The notes under the pieces are model-generated. The model had not been told where the DNA came from. It searched no databases and was given only the letters and a program-made list of their open reading frames with translations. The position numbers and the translations under genes are program-made. Shown here in pieces: positions 1-6,928 of a stretch of DNA of 7,452 nt (position 1 is its first letter; every line of letters starts with the position of its first letter). Source of the stretch: Candidatus Hydrogenedentota bacterium (lineage in GTDB: Bacteria; Hydrogenedentota; Hydrogenedentia; Hydrogenedentales; SLHB01); NCBI GenBank assembly GCA_003552485.1, contig PUMX01000484.1, positions 1-7,452 on the forward strand. Direction: 5' to 3'.

Positions 1-1407
1 AAAAAGCAGCCAGAACGCGCTAACGGCGAATCCCGTCAACGCGCCGGCAATCGCGCCCGCGCGGGTTATGAATCGGAAATACAACCCGCCTACGTACATG
101 GGCATGAATGTTGCCGCGCATAGCCCGAAGAATATCGCCGTGCCGCGCGCCACGATGGCCGCGCCCATGCCCGCCAGATGCACGGGCAGAATGTACGCGA
201 GCGCCACGCTCATGAGAAACGTAATGAAGATGCCCACCCGAACCGCAAGCGTCTTGCCTTCCTTGGCGCCGGGGCTGATGAGATCCTCGTAGAAGTCGCG
301 CCCTGCGGCGGCGCCCATGGCGTGGAATTGGCTGCATACCGTCGACATGGCGGCGGCAATAAGGCTGACAAAGAACACGTCCCCGAGCCAGCCGGGCATG
401 TAATTCGTGATAAACAGCGGGATGATCTGCTCGATGTCTCGGTTGCCCGCAAGAAACGAAATCGCGCCGAATTCGGGGTCCCGATGAAAGTACAGATTGG
501 ATAATGCGCCGGTCATGTATATGCCGCCCGTAAGCAACAGAATAAACACGCCCCCAACCAATACCGCCCGGTTCAATTCGCGCCGGCTCTTCACGGTCAT
601 GTAACGCACGGCCAGCTGCGGCTGAGCCAGCACGCCAATGCCTACCCCAAATACGATGCTGGACACAAGGGTCCACCAGAGCTCGCTGCCAAACGCGGGC
701 ATGGCCGTCCAGCCGCGATGCCCGCGTTCGCCCATGATCTCGACAATGGCGGGCGACAGGGTGGTCAGCCGTTCGTGCGCGCTGATAAAACCGTCCAACC
801 CGACATACGTCATGGTGAGAAGCAGGATCATACCCGTGATCATGATGCCGCCCTGTAAGGCGTCAGCGTACATCACGCCCTTGAGCCCGCCGACAGCCAC
901 ATACATAGCCACAAGCGCGGCGAAAAAGAACAAGGCGGTTTCGTATTCGACGCCGAACCGCACCTCGATAAACTTGGAGGCGCCCATGAGCACCACCCCG
1001 GAGTACAGCGGCATGAAGAGCAGGATAAGAATGGCGGTCAGGCCTTGAATGACGGACGACTGATATCGTTTACCCAGCAGTTCGGGGAAGGTGTGCGCGC
1101 CGAGCCGGTGGCCGATGAACCGGGTGCGGCTGCCGAGAAAGACAAAGGCGACGAAAATGCCAATGATGATGTTGAGCGCGCTCAACCAAAGAATGCCTAA
1201 TCCGTATACTGCGGCAACCCCGCCAAACCCGACTACCGCCGAGGTGCTGATGAAGGCCGCCCCGTAGGAAAGGGCCATGATCACGGGATGAATCTCCCGG
1301 CCCGCGACGAGGTAGTCCGTGGCGGTGCGGGTGCCTCGGAATCCTCGATACCCAAGATAGCCCATCACGAAGACGTAGACAATGACAAGCAGGGTTAGAA
1401 AAAACAT
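1..1407 (-). CDS. Sodium:solute symporter (SSS family), C-terminal end cut off by the window
   Basis: Inner-membrane secondary transporter expected to couple Na+ entry to uptake of a small organic solute (LeuT fold). Translating the minus strand gives 469 uninterrupted codons to the window edge. Residues 1-20 are hydrophobic (first transmembrane helix), followed by DYLVAGREIHP at 31-41, the usual SSS N-terminal motif. Further family marks are GFGGVAAVYG (60-69), the signature-like YVAVGGLKGVMYAD (169-182), and SLIAAAMSTVCSQ (348-360), where the Ser/Thr pair corresponds to the Na+-site helix of the family. Many hydrophobic helices alternate with short charged loops. Family members are usually about 480-550 residues, so little is missing. 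It starts 51 bases after the paaK stop on the same strand, suggesting co-transcription and a carboxylate substrate; the substrate cannot be read from sequence. ATG at 1407 is the first possible start, because an in-frame TAG lies two codons upstream, yet the Shine-Dalgarno is 21 bases away. Confidence 0.93.
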   Translation of the reverse strand, partial: MFFLTLLVIVYVFVMGYLGYRGFRGTRTATDYLVAGREIHPVIMALSYGAAFISTSAVVGFGGVAAVYGLGILWLSALNIIIGIFVAFVFLGSRTRFIGHRLGAHTFPELLGKRYQSSVIQGLTAILILLFMPLYSGVVLMGASKFIEVRFGVEYETALFFFAALVAMYVAVGGLKGVMYADALQGGIMITGMILLLTMTYVGLDGFISAHERLTTLSPAIVEIMGERGHRGWTAMPAFGSELWWTLVSSIVFGVGIGVLAQPQLAVRYMTVKSRRELNRAVLVGGVFILLLTGGIYMTGALSNLYFHRDPEFGAISFLAGNRDIEQIIPLFITNYMPGWLGDVFFVSLIAAAMSTVCSQFHAMGAAAGRDFYEDLISPGAKEGKTLAVRVGIFITFLMSVALAYILPVHLAGMGAAIVARGTAIFFGLCAATFMPMYVGGLYFRFITRAGAIAGALTGFAVSAFWLLF

Positions 1408-1428
1408 CGACTAGTCCCATTCCGATAA

Positions 1429-1435
1429 CTCCTCC
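1429..1435 (-). promoter_or_regulatory. Shine-Dalgarno upstream of the symporter, oddly placed
   Basis: The minus strand reads GGAGGAG here, the strongest ribosome-binding sequence in the window. It is 21 bases from the symporter ATG at 1407 but only 8 bases from another ATG at 1420 that is in a different reading frame. It therefore fits the out-of-frame ATG better than the one that opens the symporter frame. Confidence 0.5.
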
Positions 1436-1440
1436 CCGCA

Positions 1441-1454
1441 CCGCGCTCGCGCGG
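1441..1454. repeat. 14-base GC palindrome between paaK and the symporter gene
   Basis: CCGCGC-TC-GCGCGG can fold as a 5-6 bp GC hairpin with a tiny loop. It lies just after the paaK stop and before the symporter Shine-Dalgarno. No T-run follows on the minus strand, so it does not look like an intrinsic terminator. It could stabilise the upstream message or affect symporter translation; it may also be chance in GC-rich DNA. Confidence 0.35.
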
Positions 1455-1458
1455 CAGG

Positions 1459-2808
1459 CTACAGGAGCTTGCGATGATCTAGAACGCGCTGCGATTTTCC
1501 AGCAGTTCGCTCAAGCGTGTGCTCAGGCGCGAGCTCGACGCGCATTCGCACGCCGGTGTTGGCCTCGATAGCCATTTCCAGCGAGTCGCGCAGCGCTTGC
1601 AGATCGCGCATCCGGTCCGAGAACACTTGGGGCAACACTTCGACTTTCACCGTCGCTTCATCCAAAGCCCCGGGGCGATGAATTTCGATGAGGTAGTGAG
1701 GCGCGGCCCCTTCGACTCGCAATAGCGCTTCTTCCACCTGAGACGGGTACACATTGACGCCGCGGATAATCAGCATGTCATCCGTGCGGCCCACAACGCG
1801 ATGCATGCGCACGGTCGTGCGTCCGCATGCACATGGACAGGTCTCCAGGGCGGCGATATCCCGCGTGCGGTAGCGGATGATAGGCATGGCTTCTTTTGTG
1901 AGCGTGGTAAACACCAGTTCGCCATACGAGCCGTCCTCTATGGGCTCAAGCGTATCGGGGTCCACGCACTCGACGATGAAGTGGTCCTCTTGTACGTGCA
2001 TCCCTTCGTGTTCGCTGCATTCCCCGCTCACGCCGGGGCCGATAATCTCGCTGAGGCCGTAGTTGTTAAACGCTTCGATGCCGAGGTTCGCCTCGATCTG
2101 ATGGCGCATGTTAACCGTCCACGGTTCGCCGCCAAAATGGCCATAGCGCAGCCGCAGGCTATGCGGATCAATGCCCTCCTCTTGACAGACCTCCGCAATG
2201 CTCAGCGCGTAACTCGGCGTGCAGACGAGCGTCTCCGGCTGCAGGTCGCGCAAGATGAGCGCCTGCCGGCGTGTGTTGCCCGCCGCCGCCGGGATCACCG
2301 CGGCGCCCACCTCTTCGATGCCGTAATGCAGCCCGAATCCGCCAGTGAAGAGGCCGTATCCAAACGCTACATGGACGGTATGCTCGGGGCGAAGCCCGCC
2401 TGCGTACAGAAAGCGCGCGCACAGGTTAGCCCAAGTGTTCAAGTCTTCTCGGGAATACGCGACGAACGTCGGCTGCCCAGTAGTTCCCGAGGAACCGTGA
2501 TAACGGGCGACCTCCGAGCGAGGTATGGCGAGAAACCCCAACGGATAGCCCTTGCGCAGATCATCCTTGGTGGTAAACGGCAGCCGCCGAATATCGTCGA
2601 GCGATTGAATATGGTCGGCTGTGACGCCTGCCGTACGTAACTGCTCGCGATAGAAAGGCACTTTCGAGGCCTGTTCCACCGTGCCTCGCAACCGCTCCAA
2701 TTGAAGCCGCCGCAGTTCGGCGCGCGGCATGGCCTCGGCGGGGTCCCACCAGTCCTGCTCTTGCCCACTGCAATTCCAGTCAACAGAAGAACTGCTGCCT
2801 GTCGACAT
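1459..2808 (-). CDS. paaK: Phenylacetate-CoA ligase (PaaK-type adenylate-forming enzyme)
   Basis: Cytoplasmic enzyme that activates phenylacetate or a related aryl acid with ATP and CoA to the acyl-CoA via an acyl-adenylate. The 449-residue product is near the usual 430-440, with an extra Ser-rich N-terminus of about 17 residues. In order: WWDPAEAMPRAELRRLQ (20-36), the P-loop SSGTTGQP (106-113), YGYGLFTGGFGLHYG (149-163 region), TPSYAL (197-202), YGLSEIIGPGVSGEC (250-264), TLTKEAMPIIRYRTRD (302-317), GRTDDMLIIRGVNVYPSQVEE (from 340) and the C-terminal GKSQRV with the expected catalytic Lys438. Cys264, His271 and the Cys cluster 324/326/328 could form the structural zinc site suspected in this group. 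The start ATG follows AGGGAG with 10 bases of spacing. No other phenylacetate-pathway gene is present; the only partner is the downstream symporter. The family call is firm, the exact acid is not. Confidence 0.95.
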   Translation of the reverse strand: MSTGSSSSVDWNCSGQEQDWWDPAEAMPRAELRRLQLERLRGTVEQASKVPFYREQLRTAGVTADHIQSLDDIRRLPFTTKDDLRKGYPLGFLAIPRSEVARYHGSSGTTGQPTFVAYSREDLNTWANLCARFLYAGGLRPEHTVHVAFGYGLFTGGFGLHYGIEEVGAAVIPAAAGNTRRQALILRDLQPETLVCTPSYALSIAEVCQEEGIDPHSLRLRYGHFGGEPWTVNMRHQIEANLGIEAFNNYGLSEIIGPGVSGECSEHEGMHVQEDHFIVECVDPDTLEPIEDGSYGELVFTTLTKEAMPIIRYRTRDIAALETCPCACGRTTVRMHRVVGRTDDMLIIRGVNVYPSQVEEALLRVEGAAPHYLIEIHRPGALDEATVKVEVLPQVFSDRMRDLQALRDSLEMAIEANTGVRMRVELAPEHTLERTAGKSQRVLDHRKLL

Positions 2809-2854
2809 CTCTCATATACTCCCTGAATCACGAATCTTTCAGCGCGTTACAAAG

Positions 2855-2880
2855 GCGGCGGCCGATAATCCGACCGCCGC
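2855..2880. terminator. GC hairpin, weak terminator candidate
   Basis: GCGGCGG (2855-2861) and CCGCCGC (2874-2880) form a perfect 7 bp stem with a 12-base loop. On the minus strand the stem is followed by CTTTG, a very short T-run, so it is a poor intrinsic terminator. It sits between the end of the secreted-protein gene and paaK, where transcription from the right would be expected to end. Confidence 0.35.
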
Positions 2881-2945
2881 TTAACTCTTTAACACCGCCG
2901 TTTTCGCGTCCGCCACCAGCCCCAAACCGACCACAGACCTCCGTC

Positions 2946-3009
2946 GCTCACGCCGTCAACGACCACAAGGCGCCGGCCCCTGGCTCTGACATGACGGGCT
3001 AGCGTGAGC
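2946..3009. repeat. Nested inverted repeats in the gap upstream of paaK
   Basis: GCTCACGC (2946-2953) is matched by GCGTGAGC (3002-3009), and just inside it CCGTCA (2953-2958) is matched by TGACGG (2992-2997). Together they give an interrupted stem of about 13 bp with a 4-5 base one-sided bulge and a GC-rich loop. It begins about 30 bases past the stop of the secreted-protein gene, so it would lie in that message's 3' tail. No T-run follows. It could be a 3' stabilising structure, a Rho-dependent end, or a regulatory site for paaK. Confidence 0.4.
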
Positions 3010-3041
3010 ACGGATCTATGATAAACATGGCTGCGCATGCC

Positions 3042-5387
3042 TCAGTCGTCCACTCCCGAGATCGGATGACGGGGCGCGCCTTCGTACGGCGGAGCGCCCC
3101 GTTGCTCCCCTGTGCGCTCGACGGAGACCAACTCGGGATCATCCACTTCCGGTTCGGCGATGAAACCGTAGTAGCGGCCCATCCAGTAGTCCTCGACGAA
3201 CCCGGCTGGATGCGTGATGCTTCCACCTCCGCCGCCGTCGCGGGGCAGGGCGCTCCGGTAGCCTTGTTTCGCCTGCGTTTCACGCGGTGACATGCCCCGC
3301 GTGCCCTTGCCGTACGCTGGCTCATCCGGCAGCGGATCGAGATCGTAACGGTGCGAGTTGGTGTAGCGGTGATTCTCGAGGTCGAGCGGCCACTCGCGTA
3401 GATGCTCGACAGCGCGTTTCGTATCGCCGTCGTTCCCCGTAGCGATGCTGTAAACAAAGTTGTACCATGGCGTGTACTCGCGCCGCCGGATTTCCCAATT
3501 GCGCTCGATGCTGCGCATATAGATCGAGCGGAACTTCGCGTCCTCGGTATACCGAAGCAGAGGGTAATAGGTCAGAAACGCCAACCGATCATCCCAAGGG
3601 ATGTCGTACTGCGGCGGGAACGTTCGCTTCTGCTGCACCGTGTGGTGGTGGTAACGCCATTCGATGAGCTGCTCGAAACCATCTCTAAAGAACTCGTCGC
3701 CAGTCAACGCGTAGGCAGTCAACGCAAACATCTGCGCCTGCATGCCGTTCAAGCCCTGAATGTAGTTGCCGTATGGACGCTGCAAGTATTCGGGATCCCA
3801 ACGACCCCAGCGCGTCGGCGTGCCGTCGATGTCGCGCAGCACCCAACCGTTCTCGATAATGTGGCGCGTGAGTCGTTCGAGGTGCTCGGCGGCGCGGTCC
3901 TTTTCGGCGCCGCGGGCTGCGAGATCGTGAAACACGACCATGCCGTAGTAATGCGCGCTCACCTCGTCGCTCGACGTGTCGCCTTTCCAGTGGAAATGGC
4001 CGTCAGGCGTTTCGTGCCATTGCGCGGGCAGGCCTCCGGAACCGTGAGGGGGTAACGAGCCGACATCGTCGTCATTCGACCAGATGGAGCGCGCGATGAA
4101 GCCGTCCATCGGCGTGATCTCTTCGAGCCACGCCAAGGCCTTGAAGGTATCCACGGCCCGTTCGCGCGCTTCCTCGCACCCGGTGACGGCGTATTTGTAG
4201 GACATGGCGCCAAGATAGTGGGCGGTGTAGCCGCCGTCGTTATCACTTACGGACCGGCGCCAGCCCAAGTCATCACCGCGCCAGCTCAAGTTGTGAATGA
4301 AGCCGAGGCGGCGGTGGCCCCACTCGTCGATGTGACGCTCGTAGTAGTCCACCTTCTTACGCAGGGTGAAGGGGATGTATTCGATGACGCCCAGCCCACC
4401 GTCCGTACCGATGTACACCACATTGTCCCCAGAAGCGATGGCGTGCACGTTGTTGGACGGCAACCAGTGGTCAGGCCCGAAATAATGGTAGGTGAAATGA
4501 TCCAGCATCCGGATGGCCCCCGTCTTCGTGCCGATCCAGAGATCGTTATCAAAGCCCGTGGCCATTACGGTGGTGTCTTCATAGGGCAGCCGCATATCGC
4601 GGTCCAGCGTGGTGAGCGCCATGCCGCGCAGCACAGCAACGCCGCGGTCGGTCGTGAAGTACAGCTGGCTGCCGAGCCGCTGCATGTCGCGCACATTCGG
4701 TGACGGCAACTCGCCCCAGTCGGCGATGTCAGGCGCGATGTGTTCACCGTCAAACAACACGATGCGACCATTGGGCCCCAAGCCGTAGAGAGTCGCGCTG
4801 TAGGATTCCAACGCGAAAATCGGCCCAAATGTCACCGGCCTTGGGAGCACTTGGGTAAAGTCCTCCATCAGGTAGGTCGTATTCGTCGAAAGGTAGCCGC
4901 CTTCCGGCTCAATCGAAACGAATTCGCCGTCCTCGTAGCGGAACACCTCCATGCGCGTGGCGGCGTGAACGTTGCCCACGTGCAGGCAGAGATCGACGAA
5001 CTCACGGTCATCGACCAGTTCCCAACCATTGCCGGCATGCTGATAGAGGCCATTGCTGGTGATCGCCCATAACGCGCCGTCAAGGGCGTGAATCGATTCA
5101 ATGTCTTCGGGCGCGCCGGGCCGGAACTCCAGGCTTTCGCCTTCAAGCCGCAACAGAGCGCCGTCGACCACGGCGTAAAGCCGATCATTATGAACCGCCA
5201 GCGACGTTACCGGACTGTCTGTCGCGACCTGGAACCCCTGCTCCTGCAGGTAGACTTCGTCCGGAACGGGCTCCCACATGCGTTCGTGAGGCTGGCGTTC
5301 ATAGGGGTGGTCATCAGCGGCGCTTACGGCTCCCGCCAGCATGAGGCTCATCATTATGAGCCCAAGACGCAAATATCTCGTTGTCAT
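3042..5387 (-). CDS. Secreted protein with seven propeller-like repeats and a helical toroid-like domain
   Basis: Function unknown; no characterised family recognised. The 781-residue product starts with a signal peptide: MTTR, a hydrophobic core at 8-20 and an AVSA cleavage site near residue 23, so it is exported. About seven repeats follow, each with a short strand and a turn such as LYAVVDGALLRLEG; they centre near residues 72, 107, 145, 204, 246, 286 and 327 and resemble the sensor-propeller blades of two-component regulators. From about 340 to 745 the protein is helical, with GWRRSVSDNDGGYTAHYLGA (375-394), HWKGDTSSDEVSAHYYG (466-482) and DGTPTRWGRWDPEY (521-534), motifs I associate with uncharacterised secreted proteins of alpha/alpha-toroid type. 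A GGGGG run lies at 718-722. The frame extends 20 codons further upstream, but ATG 5387 has AGGGAG at 7 bases and opens the signal peptide. It lies downstream of the AGE-fold gene but probably has its own promoter. Confidence 0.85.
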   Translation of the reverse strand: MTTRYLRLGLIMMSLMLAGAVSAADDHPYERQPHERMWEPVPDEVYLQEQGFQVATDSPVTSLAVHNDRLYAVVDGALLRLEGESLEFRPGAPEDIESIHALDGALWAITSNGLYQHAGNGWELVDDREFVDLCLHVGNVHAATRMEVFRYEDGEFVSIEPEGGYLSTNTTYLMEDFTQVLPRPVTFGPIFALESYSATLYGLGPNGRIVLFDGEHIAPDIADWGELPSPNVRDMQRLGSQLYFTTDRGVAVLRGMALTTLDRDMRLPYEDTTVMATGFDNDLWIGTKTGAIRMLDHFTYHYFGPDHWLPSNNVHAIASGDNVVYIGTDGGLGVIEYIPFTLRKKVDYYERHIDEWGHRRLGFIHNLSWRGDDLGWRRSVSDNDGGYTAHYLGAMSYKYAVTGCEEARERAVDTFKALAWLEEITPMDGFIARSIWSNDDDVGSLPPHGSGGLPAQWHETPDGHFHWKGDTSSDEVSAHYYGMVVFHDLAARGAEKDRAAEHLERLTRHIIENGWVLRDIDGTPTRWGRWDPEYLQRPYGNYIQGLNGMQAQMFALTAYALTGDEFFRDGFEQLIEWRYHHHTVQQKRTFPPQYDIPWDDRLAFLTYYPLLRYTEDAKFRSIYMRSIERNWEIRRREYTPWYNFVYSIATGNDGDTKRAVEHLREWPLDLENHRYTNSHRYDLDPLPDEPAYGKGTRGMSPRETQAKQGYRSALPRDGGGGGSITHPAGFVEDYWMGRYYGFIAEPEVDDPELVSVERTGEQRGAPPYEGAPRHPISGVDD

Positions 5388-5394
5388 TGCGTTA

Positions 5395-5400
5395 CTCCCT
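5395..5400 (-). promoter_or_regulatory. Shine-Dalgarno that fixes the secreted protein's start
   Basis: The minus strand reads AGGGAG, 7 bases before ATG 5387. This spacing, and the signal peptide beginning right at that ATG, decide against the longer in-frame start at 5447. That longer start would also fall at the edge of the promoter candidate (its -10 is at 5438-5443), so it would lie upstream of the predicted transcription start. Confidence 0.7.
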
Positions 5401-5416
5401 GTGGTTGTGGAGAAAA

Positions 5417-5435
5417 GGCGCCGAATAGAAGCGCC
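5417..5435. repeat. Small hairpin in the leader of the secreted-protein gene
   Basis: GGCGC (5417-5421) pairs with GCGCC (5431-5435) across a 9-base loop. On the minus strand it is followed by TTTTCT, so it has the outline of a short intrinsic terminator, but the stem is only 5 bp. It overlaps the predicted transcription start of the promoter candidate at 5438-5466. It could end read-through from the AGE-fold gene or be chance. Confidence 0.3.
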
Positions 5436-5437
5436 AT

Positions 5438-5466
5438 ACCTTAGCACAACCGGAATAGGGGGACAA
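5438..5466 (-). promoter_or_regulatory. Sigma70-like promoter candidate for the secreted-protein gene
   Basis: On the minus strand TTGTCC (5466-5461) is separated by exactly 17 bases from TAAGGT (5443-5438), which is preceded by TGC as in an extended -10. Matches to consensus are 4 of 6 and 3 of 6. Transcription would begin near 5431, giving a leader of about 44 bases. It supports the secreted-protein gene being transcribed independently of the AGE-fold gene. Confidence 0.45.
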
Positions 5467-5596
5467 GACAGGTTCGCCGCCGCCTATTGCTACGGAACTC
5501 AAGACCTGGCGATTCTCCTCGCATAGCCCTTCGAGTCCGAGGTTTCGAATGCCCATCCTTGGCGGAACCTTTTGGATGTATGTACAGATGGCGGCG

Positions 5597-6868
5597 CTAA
5601 CCTTCCAAGAATTCCCCCAATCGGTTCGATACCCGCACGAGCGCGCGGCTTACGTGGAACGCCGTCTTGAACTCCCCGCCTTTGTCCATCGTCAACGGTT
5701 CGCCGGTCTCGGGATCAACGACTTCGTACCAGTCGCCATAGTCGTGGTCGATCTGATGCTTCCAGACCCAGCCCCAAAGCTTCTCGAATGCGGTCAAATA
5801 CCGGGATTCACCCGTCCAACGGTACATATCGGTCAACGCGATAAGCAGTTCGGCCTGCTCCCACCACACTTTGTGAAGCCGCGCTGGCCCAAGCTCGCCG
5901 GCTCCCTCTACGCGGCCCGTCATGGGACCGAAGGCGGCGACGCCGCCACGTTCATGATCAAAACCGTACTCCAGGGCGTGATCAACGAGTCCAGCAATGA
6001 CCGCATGGTGATCGTCTCGATCCTCGCCCAAAAGGTCCACAGCTTCGAGCAGCAGCCAGGCCAGCTCGACATTAAGGCCGTACGAGGTTATGAAACGGCC
6101 GTCATTGCCCGGCCGGGGGGTGAAATCGGCGTCGAATGCGCTGATTGTGCAGCCGTGCTCCGGGTGAATGCCCTGGTCGCGTATTAGCCAGAACAAATCT
6201 TGTAACACATCAAGATGTTGAGGATTCCGGGTGGCCTTGCCCAGATAGACGAGGGCTTCGAGCATATTCGTGTGCATATCGATAGTCTTTACCCCGCGCT
6301 GGCCCGCCGCATTAATTTGGTCGGCGTTAAGCACGTCCCAATCGCCGCCGTCGAAATCCTCGATGAACCCGGGGCCATCATCCACGGCTTTATCGAGCAA
6401 CAGAGAAAGCACGCGTTCCGCCCATTCCAAGGGTTCCCTGCGGCCGGAAGCCAGATGATACTCGCTGAGCCCCGTGATGGCGTATGCATGGAAGTCCGTG
6501 TTCTTGCGGCTCTCCTTGGGTTTGCCCTCACGGGTCACGGAATAATGGAAGCCGCCGCTTCCTTCATCCCACATATGGGTTGTGAGAAACTCGAAGCCTT
6601 GCCCGGCTAATTCGAGGTAGCCGCGGCCCGACAGGCCGTGCCGGTGAGCAAGCGACAAGCTCGCAATCATGCGGACCTGCATGATCATGACCTTTTCGCT
6701 CGTATCCAACCACTGCCCGCGCCGGTCAAGCCGCGTCAAGAACCCGCCATACTCGGCGTCCCCCGTGTTTTCTGCCCAGAAGGGCATCACGTTGTCCGCG
6801 AAATTATTCTCAACCTGAACGCGAATCCGTTCAAGCCGTGCTTTCTCATCATGGGTGTCCAGCGTCAT
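5597..6868 (-). CDS. AGE-family (N-acylglucosamine 2-epimerase fold) protein, possibly inactive or altered as an epimerase
   Basis: Cytoplasmic protein (no signal peptide) of 423 residues, the normal length for the AGE / cellobiose 2-epimerase family, whose members epimerise or isomerise sugars inside an (alpha/alpha)6 barrel. Family marks in order: FWAENTGDAEYGGF (30-43), KVMIMQVRMIASLSLAHRHG (59-78) with the active-site Arg66, KTIDMHTNMLEA (194-205) with His199, SYGLNVELAWLLLEA (262-276), HKVWWEQAEL (332-341) and GEFKTAFHVSRAL (398-410) with His405. The third block normally reads SYGH-E in active epimerases; here the His is Leu265, encoded CTT, one base from CAT. The other expected residues are kept, so the fold is secure but the reaction is not. 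Start ATG 6868 has AGGAG at 8 bases. The next gene begins 209 bases downstream. A sugar substrate is expected from the family; which one cannot be read. Confidence 0.92.
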   Translation of the reverse strand: MTLDTHDEKARLERIRVQVENNFADNVMPFWAENTGDAEYGGFLTRLDRRGQWLDTSEKVMIMQVRMIASLSLAHRHGLSGRGYLELAGQGFEFLTTHMWDEGSGGFHYSVTREGKPKESRKNTDFHAYAITGLSEYHLASGRREPLEWAERVLSLLLDKAVDDGPGFIEDFDGGDWDVLNADQINAAGQRGVKTIDMHTNMLEALVYLGKATRNPQHLDVLQDLFWLIRDQGIHPEHGCTISAFDADFTPRPGNDGRFITSYGLNVELAWLLLEAVDLLGEDRDDHHAVIAGLVDHALEYGFDHERGGVAAFGPMTGRVEGAGELGPARLHKVWWEQAELLIALTDMYRWTGESRYLTAFEKLWGWVWKHQIDHDYGDWYEVVDPETGEPLTMDKGGEFKTAFHVSRALVRVSNRLGEFLEG

Positions 6869-6876
6869 AAGTGTTA

Positions 6877-6881
6877 CTCCT
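6877..6881 (-). promoter_or_regulatory. Shine-Dalgarno of the AGE-fold gene
   Basis: The minus strand reads AGGAG, 8 bases before ATG 6868. It fixes the start that gives a normal-length AGE protein. The bases after it (GGAGTAAC) are shared with the ribosome-binding site of the secreted-protein gene. I saw no convincing -35/-10 pair for this gene in 6882-7000. Confidence 0.65.
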
Positions 6882-6928
6882 GCGTTCTAAGGCATATGTC
6901 TTCGATATCACGCTCTGGTTGACCGGGA

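Noticed and set aside
20..1441. Minus-strand open frames at 20-676 and 1070-1441
   Set aside because: They are out-of-frame readings of the symporter, whose true frame has no stop in the window; their Arg/His-rich translations are not membrane proteins. The start of the second is relevant only to the start-site anomaly.
1801..2640. Open frame of 279 codons on the plus strand, antisense to paaK
   Set aside because: It mirrors a well-matched PaaK gene in GC-rich DNA, its translation shows no recognisable motif, and there is no convincing ribosome-binding site.
3402..4703. Two plus-strand open frames (3402-4055 and 4218-4703) antisense to the secreted-protein gene
   Set aside because: Both are shadows of the long minus-strand gene, with low-complexity translations and no start signals.
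5387..5447. Longer start for the secreted protein at 5447
   Set aside because: It would put 20 polar residues before the signal peptide, lacks a good ribosome-binding site, and starts upstream of the predicted transcription start, overlapping the promoter's -10.
5549..6187. Open frame of 212 codons on the plus strand, antisense to the AGE-fold gene
   Set aside because: The opposite strand is a full-length family member; the antisense translation has no domain and arises from codon bias.
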